Source: CALKJU01 sp035326425 (lineage in GTDB: Bacteria > Pseudomonadota > Alphaproteobacteria > Geminicoccales > Geminicoccaceae). Taken from it: 64,000 nucleotides of DNA. Below are positions 1 to 10,883 of this stretch, one piece after another. The position numbers were made by a program, and so were the translations under genes. The stretch spans positions 7,254 to 71,253 of the forward strand of contig DAOLFG010000021.1 in NCBI GenBank assembly GCA_035326425.1, written 5' to 3'. A model generated the notes under the pieces. It saw only the letters and a list, made by a program, of their open reading frames with translations. It ran no database searches and was not told the origin of the DNA. Positions within the stretch are counted from its first letter, which is position 1. The number at the start of each line of letters is the position of its first letter.

Positions 1-3
1 GCG

Positions 4-366
4 ATGCGTCTGCTGGGCGCTCGCACCTATGTCGCTTCCGCCAGCAACTGGTGCTCGCTGAACATCGCCGACGATCCGGCGCTCGCCGCCTCGGTGCAGG
101 CCTGGCAGGAGCGGAACCGGACGGTCAACGACCGGGCGCTGCAGGTGATCGAGGCCGTGGGCGGCCTCTCGCCCGAGCGGCGTGCCGAGATGAATCGCAT
201 GGGCGACCAGGTGATCCGAAGGGACATCGAGCACCGGCCCGATCCTCGCGCCTTCTGCCGCGACCTGCCCGGCAAGCTCGATTCAGGCGTCATCGACATG
301 GACAAGCGCGACGATCTCCGAGGTCCGCTCGAGCGGGTGTTCGCCTATCCGTTGCCGAAGAGTTGA
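4..366 (+). CDS. hypothetical protein (possibly 5'-truncated by window edge)
   Basis: An open frame begins three bases from the window edge and ends with TGA at 364-366, so the ATG at 4 may be an internal methionine. The visible 120 residues are soluble, Arg/Asp-rich, with two cysteines (near residues 17 and 84) and no membrane segment or motif that I recognise. Codon use matches its neighbours and no better frame competes, which supports real coding. It lies 78 bp upstream of ohr on the same strand. No function is assigned. Confidence 0.5.
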   Translation: MRLLGARTYVASASNWCSLNIADDPALAASVQAWQERNRTVNDRALQVIEAVGGLSPERRAEMNRMGDQVIRRDIEHRPDPRAFCRDLPGKLDSGVIDMDKRDDLRGPLERVFAYPLPKS

Positions 367-444
367 GCCCGCCGGCATGGGCGGGAACCCGGGCCTGCGC
401 TATCTCTGTCGGCGGCAACCAGCCCAGAACGGGAGGATACTGAG

Positions 445-873
445 GTGAAGGTCGAGAAGGTCCTGTACAAGACGTCCGCCACCGCGACCGGCGGCGGTCG
501 GGACGGCAGCGTCCATACCGACGACAATACGCTGGAGTTCCAGCTCGCGGTGCCGAAGGAGATGGGCGGCCCGGGTGGCCCGGCCGCCAATCCCGAAAAG
601 CTGTTCGCCTGCGGCTATGCGGCCTGCTTCCTCGGCGCCATGCGCTTCGTCGCGAAGAACGAGAAGATCACGGTGCCGCCGGACGCCACAGTCACCGCCG
701 AGGTGGGCTTCGGCCAGCTGCCGCACGGCTTCGGGCTGGATATCGGCCTCATCATCAAGATACCCGGCATGGACAAGGCCACGGCGCAGGGCCTCGTCGA
801 GAAGGCCCATCAGGTCTGTCCCTACAGCAACGCCACGCGCAACAACGTCGACGTCCGGCTGACCGTGGCTTGA
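445..873 (+). CDS. ohr: Ohr-type organic hydroperoxide resistance protein (OsmC/Ohr family)
   Basis: A thiol peroxidase that reduces organic hydroperoxides in the cytoplasm, usually recycled by lipoylated proteins. The 142-residue length is normal for Ohr. The two catalytic cysteines are visible: C61 in GYAACF and C125 in HQVCPYSNATRNN, both in classic Ohr contexts; the latter motif separates Ohr from OsmC. The start is GTG at 445, chosen because GGGAGG at 431-436 sits 8 bases upstream. The gene converges on the ABC ATPase gene, with only 4 bp between the two stop codons. I see no adjacent MarR-type ohrR regulator. Confidence 0.95.
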   Translation: MKVEKVLYKTSATATGGGRDGSVHTDDNTLEFQLAVPKEMGGPGGPAANPEKLFACGYAACFLGAMRFVAKNEKITVPPDATVTAEVGFGQLPHGFGLDIGLIIKIPGMDKATAQGLVEKAHQVCPYSNATRNNVDVRLTVA

Positions 874-877
874 GCGG

Positions 878-1698
<821 letters not shown>

Positions 1699-1702
<4 letters not shown>

Positions 1703-2493
1703 GAGGTCGTCCCCACCTCGGGCAGGCGCGCCGCCAGCAGCCGCCGGGTATGGGCGGCGGCCGGATGGCGGAGAACATTCTCGACCGACCCGCTCTCGAC
1801 GATCCGGCCGGCTCGCATGACGGCCACGCGCTCGGCCATGGCGGCGACGACGCCGAGATCGTGCGTGATCAACAGCAGTGCCATGCCGCGCTCTTCGACG
1901 ATGCCGTCGATCAGCCGCAGGATGCGGGCCTGTACGGTCACGTCGAGTGCCGTCGTCGGCTCGTCGGCGATCAGCAGGTCGGGATCGGTCGCGAGGGCCA
2001 TCGCCAGCATGACCCGCTGTCGCTGGCCGCCGGACAGCTGGTGCGGATAGCGGTCCGGCGAGATGTGACCCGGATCGAGCCCGACCCTCGCCATCGACGC
2101 GCGGACGAGGTCGCGCACTTCCGCGCGCGCCATGCCCAGCCGCAGTGGCGCCTCGCCGATCTGGTGACCGATCGTGTGGACGGGGTTGAGAGCCGTCATC
2201 GGCTCCTGGAAGACCATCGCCATCCGTTGGCCACGCAATGCCGCCAGCTCGTGATCGTCGAGGCCCAGGAGCTCCCGGCTGTCGAGCGCGATGCTGCCTC
2301 GCGCCCGGGCCGCCCGCGGCAGCAGGCCCATGACGGCAAGCGCCGTCATCGACTTGCCCGAGCCGGATTCGCCGACCAGCGCCAGGCGTTGGCCGCGATC
2401 CAGGTCGAGGTCGATGCCGGCCACGACCGGTATCTCGCCGTGCTCCGCCGGCAGGTGGACCTCGAGCCGCCGGATGGCGAGCAGCGCCGGCAC
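1699..2493 (-). CDS. oligopeptide/dipeptide ABC transporter ATP-binding protein (DppD/OppD-like)
   Basis: Partner ATPase of the preceding entry, 264 residues from the GTG at 2493. It carries Walker A GESGSGKSM, signature LSGGQRQRVMLAMAL, Walker B LLIADEPTTALD and switch ITHDLGVV, with AHTRRLLAA near the end. The frame is open further upstream into glmS (to about 2661), but those codons are antisense-like; the GTG 12 bp after the glmS stop gives the normal family N-terminus (VPALLAIRRLEV). It lies directly downstream of glmS and may be cotranscribed with it. Substrate unknown. Confidence 0.88.
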
Positions 2494-2504
2494 GCGGGCG
2501 CCAG

Positions 2505-4328
<1,824 letters not shown>

Positions 4329-4339
4329 GCGGGGCCTCC

Positions 4340-4357
4340 GATGGTCCTTTCACCATC
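4340..4357. repeat. small inverted repeat upstream of glmS
   Basis: GATGGT, a 6-base loop CCTTTC, then ACCATC, lying 11-29 bp before the glmS start in the gspM-glmS gap. In the transcript it would form a short hairpin in the glmS leader. There is no T-tract on the minus strand, so termination is unlikely. It may be a weak operator or meaningless. Confidence 0.25.
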
Positions 4358-4397
4358 TTTGCAATCGCCGGGCCACAGGGCAACGCCCGAGGGGCGC

Positions 4398-4976
4398 TCA
4401 GGAGGGCGCCTGCGCGCGTGTGAAGGCCTGGATCTCGACCGTGCTGTAGAGCTGCGAAGGCAGGGGCTCGCCCTGCGAATCGTAGGTCGCGGCCTCGGTG
4501 ACGGAGAGATCGTGCACCAGCAGGACCGGCGCATGGCGCTCCACGGCATAGAGGAACTGCCGCAGCGCCTCGATGGTGCTGGTGAAGCTGAGCCGGATCG
4601 AAATCTGCACGAACGGCAGACGCTGCACCGGCTCCAATACCTGCACGCTCTCCAGTGCGCCGCCACCGGCCGCCACGAGCTCGGTGAGCACCCGCTGCAG
4701 CTCCGCACCGGCAAGCGCCGGCGTGTCCGCCTGGGCCAGGGTCTGGTCGGCCTGGCTCGCGCGCTCGAGCAGCCGCTGCTCGGCCAGCAGCTGCTCCCGT
4801 CCGCGCAGGCGCGCCTCCAGCTCCCGCATCCGTTCGCCGAGGTGGACGATCTCGGCGTCCTGGCCGTGGAGGATCCCGAACGGCAGCCAGACGAGGCCGC
4901 CAATGGCTAGGACGAGGACGATGAGGATCGCCACCGCTAGGGCCCGGCGCATGCTGCGGGACATGCCGCCGATCAC
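4398..4976 (-). CDS. gspM: type II secretion system protein M (GspM)
   Basis: Inner-membrane component of the type II secretion assembly platform, partner of GspL. It has 192 residues: one N-terminal membrane segment (about 12-34), a coiled-coil stretch rich in Glu/Arg/Leu (about 38-75), then a ferredoxin-like periplasmic domain (about 85-180). The GTG start at 4976 overlaps the gspL stop as GTGA. It is the last recognisable gsp gene of the run, followed by glmS. Sequence conservation in this family is weak, so the call rests on layout and position. Confidence 0.82.
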   Translation of the reverse strand: MIGGMSRSMRRALAVAILIVLVLAIGGLVWLPFGILHGQDAEIVHLGERMRELEARLRGREQLLAEQRLLERASQADQTLAQADTPALAGAELQRVLTELVAAGGGALESVQVLEPVQRLPFVQISIRLSFTSTIEALRQFLYAVERHAPVLLVHDLSVTEAATYDSQGEPLPSQLYSTVEIQAFTRAQAPS

Positions 4977-6115
4977 GGGAGCGTCCCCGCGTTGGGCTCG
5001 ACGTTGGCGGCAACCGAGAATCGGCTGACCTCGCGCTCGCTGCCGTCGGGCAGCTGCACACGCTCGCGTGTGCTGGGGGCACGGAACTCGGCCCTCGCGA
5101 ACAGCGGCGACGCCTCGATCAGGCCGACGATGCCGGCCACCTCGTCGGCATATCCCTGGATGGTCATGGAATTGCCGGTGACGGCTATGTCGGTGAGCCA
5201 GACGCCGTCCGGCAGCAGCCTGCTGAGCGCCTCGAGCACCAGCAGCGGCGAGGCCGACGCCCGCTGCTGCTCGGCGACGAAGCGGGTCTCGTTGCGCAGG
5301 GCATCGATGCTGCTGCGCAGCTCGGGCAAGTCGGCCAGCCGCTGCTCCAGGCCCAGCACCAGTGCGCGGCGCTGGGATACGATGGCATGGCGGGTCGCGA
5401 TGTGGTGCGCCGCCGCGACCCCGCCTGCCGTCGCCAGGACGATGGCGAGCCAGAGCAGCACGCCGCCCCAGCGCCGCCCCGGCCTCGATGTATCGAGCCC
5501 ATGGGCGAGGTCGACGCTCGGCGGGGCCAGGGGATCGTCCTCGACGATATCGACGCCGCGCGCCTCGATGCCGATGGCGGCGAGGCGGCGGCGGGCCTCG
5601 GCCACGACGCTGCGCGGTGCTGCGACGAGCGACACCTCGATCTGGCCGTCGCCGCGCTGCTCGTCGATGCGCTGGTCGAAATGGACCTGATCCAGTGTCC
5701 AGGGGGTCAGCATGTCGATCTTGTGCGCCATGATCGAGCCGAGCTCGCGGGCGGCGGAGGCCGGCAACAGGTCATGGCGTACCACGCCCATGGAAGCCGG
5801 CAGGCGCAATACCACGGGCAGCTTCGCCTGGCGGATGGCGCGCAGCAGCACCCTGGTGGCCGGCGCCTGGGCGAGCCCGGCCAGCGCCGTGTCGTCCCGC
5901 CCGGCCTCGGGAAGGTCCAGCCTGCCCAATTCCTTGATGCGGCGATGGCGCCGTGCCGCGACGGCGATGCCGCCGGGCTCGTAGAGTACGATCACCGCCT
6001 CCGGCCGTACCGGCGGCCGCCATGCCCGGCGTGGAAACAGGCCGCGCAGCTCGTCGAGCCACCAGGCCAGCACTCCCGGAGACGAACCCGAGACATCCTC
6101 GACGCGGGTTGCCAC
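4973..6115 (-). CDS. gspL: type II secretion system protein L (GspL/PilN-like)
   Basis: Platform protein that links the cytoplasmic ATPase GspE to GspM. It has 380 residues: a cytoplasmic actin-like part (about 1-215, with VLRLPASMGVVRHDLLP), one membrane helix (about 220-242), a coiled coil with conserved LSRLLPDGVWLTDIAV, and a periplasmic PilN/GspL ferredoxin-like fold. The GTG start shares its G with the TAG stop of gspK, so the genes are tightly coupled. Shorter PilN-fused GspL forms like this are common in alphaproteobacteria. Confidence 0.82.
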   Translation of the reverse strand: MATRVEDVSGSSPGVLAWWLDELRGLFPRRAWRPPVRPEAVIVLYEPGGIAVAARRHRRIKELGRLDLPEAGRDDTALAGLAQAPATRVLLRAIRQAKLPVVLRLPASMGVVRHDLLPASAARELGSIMAHKIDMLTPWTLDQVHFDQRIDEQRGDGQIEVSLVAAPRSVVAEARRRLAAIGIEARGVDIVEDDPLAPPSVDLAHGLDTSRPGRRWGGVLLWLAIVLATAGGVAAAHHIATRHAIVSQRRALVLGLEQRLADLPELRSSIDALRNETRFVAEQQRASASPLLVLEALSRLLPDGVWLTDIAVTGNSMTIQGYADEVAGIVGLIEASPLFARAEFRAPSTRERVQLPDGSEREVSRFSVAANVEPNAGTLP

Positions 6116-7083
6116 TACCTGCTCTCCGAGGCACGCCAGGGCGACGGATCCCAGTCGAGCACCCGGAAGGGCCGGCCGCCCGAGGTCTCCTGGACCCAGA
6201 TCACCGCATCGGCATGGGCGCGGTAGCCGCTTCGCAACACCGCGTCCAGCCGCACGGCATAGACACCGGCCGGATCGGTGAAGCCCGTCTCCGACGGGTC
6301 CTGCTCGTCGCCTTCCGGCTTCAGGTCGGGATCATCCACGATCTCGCTTTCCGGGTCATTCTCGTCCGGCTCTTCATAGGTCCCGTCGGGGTTCGGCGTG
6401 TCGCCTTCGTCGTCTCCCGAGCTGCGGTCGCGGTCGCCCGACGCAGCTCTTCCGAGAAGCGCCCTGCGGACAGGCTCGGGAGCCAGCTCGCTGTCCGGAT
6501 TGCCGCGGCCGGTCGCGACGGTGACCAGGTCACGCAACTTGCGATAGAGGGCGGGCTCCACGGGCAGCAGCTGGCGCAGCTCCCCGACATGCCCGAACTG
6601 GGCATCCGCGGCACCGCCCTGCCGCCCGGCCGAGCGATAGTCCCGGTCCTCTGCGCCCTTCGGGCGGCGCAGCGAGTTCTCGTCCCGCCAATCGAGGACG
6701 GCGTCGGCCACCCGCTGCGCCAGATCGCGGTCGGCGCCGAGCTCCCGGGCGAGAGCGGCCATGAGCTCCGGGCTCGTCGAGTTCAGGTCCACCAGGCCGG
6801 ATTCTCCCGTGACCACGATATGGACCAGGGCGCCATCGAACGGCCATTCGATCTCCACGCCGCGCAAGGTCGGCTGGACAGTCGGGCTCACCAGCTCCAG
6901 GGCAGCGCGATCGAGCGACGCCTCGAGGATGGCACGCGCTCGGATGCCGTCGACCATATTGCGGCTGCGCAGGGCCTCGCCGCGCGCGAGCGTGGCGAAT
7001 GCCGCCGCCATTCCGGCCATCGCCACCGTGAACCAGAGCACGGCCACGAGGGCTACACCGTTGTCGCGGGCGGGCCTGCTCAC
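6115..7083 (-). CDS. gspK: type II secretion minor pseudopilin GspK
   Basis: The large minor pseudopilin that caps the pseudopilus tip with GspI and GspJ. It has 322 residues from the GTG at 7083, which overlaps the gspJ stop (GTGA). The N-terminus NGVALVAVLWF is the reduced prepilin segment typical of GspK. DLNSTSPELMAAL and VADAVLDWRDENSLRR are the family's helix-hairpin-like motifs. An acidic, low-complexity insert rich in Asp/Glu/Pro (about 215-265) is unusual and could bind calcium, as the GspK tip does in studied systems. Confidence 0.88.
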   Translation of the reverse strand: MSRPARDNGVALVAVLWFTVAMAGMAAAFATLARGEALRSRNMVDGIRARAILEASLDRAALELVSPTVQPTLRGVEIEWPFDGALVHIVVTGESGLVDLNSTSPELMAALARELGADRDLAQRVADAVLDWRDENSLRRPKGAEDRDYRSAGRQGGAADAQFGHVGELRQLLPVEPALYRKLRDLVTVATGRGNPDSELAPEPVRRALLGRAASGDRDRSSGDDEGDTPNPDGTYEEPDENDPESEIVDDPDLKPEGDEQDPSETGFTDPAGVYAVRLDAVLRSGYRAHADAVIWVQETSGGRPFRVLDWDPSPWRASESR

Positions 7084-7742
7084 GTGCCGCACCCGATCGT
7101 CTCTTCGTTGCCTTCGGCAGCACATCGCGCCCCGGCATCGATCGCTATGCGGACGACGAGCTCCGGCCAGTCGTTGCCGCCGCCGGTCAGGCGAACCGCT
7201 GCCGGCACGCTCTCGGTCTCGGTCCATCGGTCGACCCAGCGGCCACGATCGCCGGCCCCGGCTTTGCCGAAGAAGACGAACCGGACCGGCGCCTCGATGG
7301 TGGCGAGCAGGCGCGGCTGCACCTGTTCCAGGGGCTGGAACTCGCGCTCGGCCGTTCCGAGGGGCGCGCGCCGCACCAGAAGCTCGCGCCCGCCCCGTGC
7401 CGTCGGCTCCAGCGAGAACTCCCAGAGCTGCCAGGCGGCGCCCGGCTGGTAGTCGGGCGCTACGTTGACGAAGCGGATGCGCTCCGGGTCGCCCGAGAAG
7501 GCGATCCGCTTGCGGCCGGCGGCGCCCCAGGCGATCAGCTGCGCGCGCGACAGCTGGCGCTCCAGCAGTTCGCGACCCAGCACCAGCTCCTGCAGTCCGT
7601 CGCTGCGCGCCAGCATCCGCTCGCGCGCCGTGGCGGCGAAGCGCAAGCCCTGTGTGACCAGCAGCATCACTAGGCCCATGACCGCCATGGCAACCAGGAG
7701 CTCGACGAGCGTGAATCCCGCCTGGGAGGTCCTGCGGGTCAC
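7080..7742 (-). CDS. gspJ: type II secretion minor pseudopilin GspJ
   Basis: Minor pseudopilin of the tip complex. From the GTG at 7742 (overlapping the gspI stop as GTGA) it has 220 residues, with a short leader ending in AG and then FTLVELLVAMAVMGLVML, the classic prepilin peptidase site (G/F) and hydrophobic helix with Glu at +5. A longer start at 7757 is possible but would overlap gspI by 19 bp. The rest is a soluble beta-rich domain as expected for GspJ. Confidence 0.87.
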   Translation of the reverse strand: MTRRTSQAGFTLVELLVAMAVMGLVMLLVTQGLRFAATARERMLARSDGLQELVLGRELLERQLSRAQLIAWGAAGRKRIAFSGDPERIRFVNVAPDYQPGAAWQLWEFSLEPTARGGRELLVRRAPLGTAEREFQPLEQVQPRLLATIEAPVRFVFFGKAGAGDRGRWVDRWTETESVPAAVRLTGGGNDWPELVVRIAIDAGARCAAEGNEETIGCGT

Positions 7743-8167
7743 GGGCGCGACAGCCACTGCACGCTCGCGAGCTCGAAGCTGTGGCCCGCTGCCGCGACGG
7801 TCACCCTGACTTCCCAGAGCTGCGGCTGCTGCTGGGCGATATTGCCCGGAGCACCGGTGCGATCGGATGTTCGAGCTGGCGTCCGCCCCGACCCGGGCGG
7901 AAGGGGCACGGGTCGCGCCTCCATCAGCCAGTCGATGCCGTCGATATTGCCCTCGGCATGTCCCTGGCGCGGGTCGAGATCGAGGCGGGTACGCTCCAGC
8001 ACTGCCTCGGCGGCCAGTGCCAGGCGCAACTCGTCGACGCCGCGGCCGACCGAGAGGATGCCGGTGCCGTAGATGCGGAAGATGGCGGCCAGCACGATGC
8101 CGAGCACGGCCAGCGCCACCATCACCTCGATCAGCGTGAAGCCCCTGTCGTCAGACCGCTCACTCAT
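7739..8167 (-). CDS. gspI: type II secretion minor pseudopilin GspI
   Basis: Minor pseudopilin thought to start tip assembly. It has 142 residues, with the prepilin site RG/FTLIEVMVALAVLGIVLA near residue 9. The ATG at 8167 overlaps the end of gspH by 8 bp. Size and place between gspH and gspJ agree with GspI. Confidence 0.88.
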   Translation of the reverse strand: MSERSDDRGFTLIEVMVALAVLGIVLAAIFRIYGTGILSVGRGVDELRLALAAEAVLERTRLDLDPRQGHAEGNIDGIDWLMEARPVPLPPGSGRTPARTSDRTGAPGNIAQQQPQLWEVRVTVAAAGHSFELASVQWLSRP

Positions 8168-8582
8168 CGCGCAGCCTCACCGAGCCCGTCAGGTCGTCGA
8201 CCTCGATCAGGGCCCGTCGCCGATCGACCTCGACGATGAGCACTGCGCCGCTGGAGCTGCCGTCTGGGAAAAAGAGGATCTCTGGCAGCCGCCGCCCGTC
8301 GGGCCCCGTGGCCTCCACGCCCGCGGCGTCGATCGGCACCGCGATGGGGCGGGCGGAAGCGACGGCCTCGCGCCGGGCGTCGCGCAGCTTGCTCGCCACC
8401 AGCGCCGCCTGCATGCGCGCGTTCGGACCGGCACTCGCCATGAAGCGCGGCAGCACGATGGCGCTCGCCAGGGCGAGCAGCGTCAGCACGACTAGCAGCT
8501 CGACCAGCGTGAAACCACGCGCGCGATCCCGGGCGTGAAGGACGGGTAGCTCAGCGCTGGCTGCTCGCGATGTCCGCCGCAT
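8160..8582 (-). CDS. gspH: type II secretion minor pseudopilin GspH
   Basis: Minor pseudopilin of the GspH/FimT type. It has 140 residues from the ATG at 8582 (a GTG at 8594 would add four). The leader ends in ARG followed by FTLVELLVVLTLLALAS, a standard prepilin cleavage site and helix. It overlaps the 3' end of gspG by 32 bp. The soluble domain holds the usual GspH core with LRDARREAVASARPIAV. Confidence 0.86.
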   Translation of the reverse strand: MRRTSRAASAELPVLHARDRARGFTLVELLVVLTLLALASAIVLPRFMASAGPNARMQAALVASKLRDARREAVASARPIAVPIDAAGVEATGPDGRRLPEILFFPDGSSSGAVLIVEVDRRRALIEVDDLTGSVRLRDE

Positions 8583-9003
8583 CGCCCTGTCCACCCGGCG
8601 TCTGGTCGGCGCCCAGCGAGATCAGATCGTAGAGGCTGCGATCACCCGGCGACCGGTAGACATAGGGCGTGCCCCAGGGATCCTTGGGCATCTCCTTCGC
8701 ATCGAGATAAGGACCCTTCCAGCCCGGCAGCCGCTCGTTGTTGACGATCAGCACCTGGAGGCCCTGCTGGGTGGTCGGGTACTTGCCGGTATCGAGCCGG
8801 AACAGGTCGAGCGCCTTGCCGAGATTGTCGATCTGCAGCTTGGCCGTGTCGACCTTGGCACCCGACAGGTAGCTCAGCACGCGCGGCCCGGCCAGGGCCG
8901 CCAGGAGGCCCAGGATCACGAGCACGACGAGCAGCTCGATCAGGGTGAAGCCGGCATCGCCGCTGGGTCTCCGGCGGCGGATCCGGTCGGAAGGATTGGG
9001 CAT
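8551..9003 (-). CDS. gspG: type II secretion major pseudopilin GspG
   Basis: The main subunit of the type II pseudopilus. It has 150 residues from the ATG at 9003 (a GTG 15 bp upstream is an alternative). The site is AG/FTLIELLVVLVILGLLAAL. Family hallmarks follow: LDLFRLDTGKYPTTQQGL, the WGTPY motif, and the C-terminal calcium-binding loop region. It is the best conserved gsp gene here and anchors the annotation of the cluster. Confidence 0.95.
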   Translation of the reverse strand: MPNPSDRIRRRRPSGDAGFTLIELLVVLVILGLLAALAGPRVLSYLSGAKVDTAKLQIDNLGKALDLFRLDTGKYPTTQQGLQVLIVNNERLPGWKGPYLDAKEMPKDPWGTPYVYRSPGDRSLYDLISLGADQTPGGQGDAADIASSQR

Positions 9004-9043
9004 GTTCGATCCGGTCACTCGATCCCGGCCCGGCCGGGAAATG

Positions 9044-9652
9044 TCACTGCAGGATGGTGAGGACGAGGCGGTCGGCTTCGTGCTCGATGACGAGCTGGCT
9101 CGCGGTTACTTCCGTCACGCGCCAGCCGTCGATCTCGTCGCCCACGACGAGCTTGCTCACCGCAGCTTCCTCGTCGTGCAGCACCAGCGCCGTCATGCCC
9201 CCGCCCTGGCCGATCGTGCCGACGAAGCGGAGGGAAGGTGCCCCGTCCGCCGGCTGATCCACCGCGGCCTCCTCCTCGCCGAGCTCCTCGGGTCCGGCCG
9301 ACGGCGCGACGGCGGCGAGCTGGGGCCGGCGGGTAGGCGAGAACAGCGGACGTTCGACCATGGTCGACAGCTGGTCGAGCGGCGGGAGCTGGCGGAGTGC
9401 CGCCACCTCCAGCGGCTCGGCCTGCGGTACGGCGGCCGGGGGCTCGGCCGGTGCCAGCCGCTGCGCCACGGCCACCGCCGCCGGCGCCTCGCCGAGCGAG
9501 GTCCAGGCCAGATAGGGCAAGGCGACGATCGCCACGCCGACGAGGGCTTTCGTCGCGGGATGCCAATGGCTCAAGGCGGAATCGGTTCTCATGGCTGCAA
9601 CCGGCGGATCATCACCTAACGACGCCACCGCCTCCAGGTCAATATCGGTCAA
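9044..9652 (-). CDS. GspC-like type II secretion protein (HR-type domain)
   Basis: A bitopic inner-membrane protein of 202 residues: a short cytoplasmic N-terminus, one membrane helix (about 37-53), a Pro/Ala-rich linker, then a small beta domain (about 135-200, with PSLRFVGTIGQGG and LVVGDEIDGWRVTEV). This matches the homology region of GspC, which contacts the secretin. There is no C-terminal PDZ domain. An inner ATG at 9592 is an alternative start. GspC is the best fit from position and domain order, but sequence support is modest. Confidence 0.7.
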   Translation of the reverse strand: MTDIDLEAVASLGDDPPVAAMRTDSALSHWHPATKALVGVAIVALPYLAWTSLGEAPAAVAVAQRLAPAEPPAAVPQAEPLEVAALRQLPPLDQLSTMVERPLFSPTRRPQLAAVAPSAGPEELGEEEAAVDQPADGAPSLRFVGTIGQGGGMTALVLHDEEAAVSKLVVGDEIDGWRVTEVTASQLVIEHEADRLVLTILQ

Positions 9653-9664
9653 GTCATGACATGC

Positions 9665-10879
9665 TCATATGGCGAGGTCGTTGACGCTTATCACAGCCGT
9701 GAGGATCGACATGACGATGCCTCCCACCAGCACGCCTAGGACGATGACGAGGGTCGGCTCGAGGACCGCCACCAGGCGTGCGAGCCTGGTGGCGACGCGT
9801 TCGTCGAACGACTCGGCCAGGTGTGCGGCGACCGGCCGCAGCCTTCCGCCCTCCTCGCCCGCCCGCAGGAGCTTCACCGCCATCGGCACCATGACGTCGG
9901 CGTCGGCGAGGCAATCGCTGAGCGTCCGGCCCTGCCGCACCCCCGAGATCACTTGGTCGAGCCTGCCGCGCGCCCAGCGGTTGGCGACCATGTCCCGGGT
10001 CATGCCGAGAGCGGCCGGGAGATCGAGGCCGCCGGACAGAAGGCTGGCCAGCCCGCGACAGACCTGGGCCGTGATTCGCTCGCGCACCAGCCGGCCGATG
10101 CCCGGAAGGCCCAGCAGCAGCCGGTCGAAGGCTCGCCCGGGACCCTCCATGCGCAGCAGACGCGAGCCCACCAGCAGCACCAGCAGCAGGACGATCAGGA
10201 TCGCCACGCCGTTGGCCTGTACCGTCGAGGCGACGGCCAGCACCATCCGCGATCCGGCGGGCAGCTGCTCGCCCGCCTGCTCGAACAGCGGGGCGAACTG
10301 CGGCACCACTACCGTCAGCAGGATGCCGAGGGCGCCCACGGCCGTCAGCACCAGCAGGGCCGGATAGATCAGCGCCGACGTCAGCTTCGAGCGCATCGCC
10401 TCGGATTTCTCGCGCAGCGTCACGAGCTCGGTGAGCGTGCGATCGAGCTGGCCGGAGGCCTCGCCGGCCCGCACCATCGCCACGTAGAGCCGGGGAAAGG
10501 TACCGCCTTCCTCGGCCATGGCGTCGGCGAGCGAACTGCCGCCGCGGACCTTGGCCAGCACGCGGCCGAGGGCGCCGGCGAGCTTCCGGCTGCCGGCGTC
10601 CTCGGTCACCATGTCGAGGGCGCTCTCCACAGTCTGGCCAGCGCCGATCAGGGTGGCGAGCTCGCGGGTGGCTGCGGTGAGCTGGGCCGCGGAGGCCCCG
10701 CCGCCGATCGAGACCGTGCCGCCGGCGGCACCGGCCCGCCCGACCACCGGCTGGGCCTCGATCGGTATCAGCCCGCCATCCTGCAGCCGTTGGATGGCGC
10801 CGCGCACGTCGGCGGCCTCTATCTCGCCGGCGACGCGCTCGCCGGCCGCGGTGAGGGCCTGGTAGGCGAAGGTCGCCAA
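9665..10879 (-). CDS. gspF: type II secretion inner-membrane platform protein GspF
   Basis: Polytopic core of the secretion platform that turns with the ATPase. It has 404 residues, the usual size. The N-terminal MATFAYQALTAAGERVAGEI is typical, with two repeated GspF helical domains (about 70-190 and 270-395) and three membrane helices including LIYPALLVLTAVGALGILL and the C-terminal LVGGIVMSILTAVISVNDL. It follows gspE with a 4-bp gap. Confidence 0.95.
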   Translation of the reverse strand: MATFAYQALTAAGERVAGEIEAADVRGAIQRLQDGGLIPIEAQPVVGRAGAAGGTVSIGGGASAAQLTAATRELATLIGAGQTVESALDMVTEDAGSRKLAGALGRVLAKVRGGSSLADAMAEEGGTFPRLYVAMVRAGEASGQLDRTLTELVTLREKSEAMRSKLTSALIYPALLVLTAVGALGILLTVVVPQFAPLFEQAGEQLPAGSRMVLAVASTVQANGVAILIVLLLVLLVGSRLLRMEGPGRAFDRLLLGLPGIGRLVRERITAQVCRGLASLLSGGLDLPAALGMTRDMVANRWARGRLDQVISGVRQGRTLSDCLADADVMVPMAVKLLRAGEEGGRLRPVAAHLAESFDERVATRLARLVAVLEPTLVIVLGVLVGGIVMSILTAVISVNDLAI

Positions 10880-10883
10880 GGCG

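Noticed and set aside
4329..4397. glmS ribozyme or riboswitch in the glmS leader
   Set aside because: The 69-bp gap is too short and lacks the ribozyme core; that element is known from Firmicutes.
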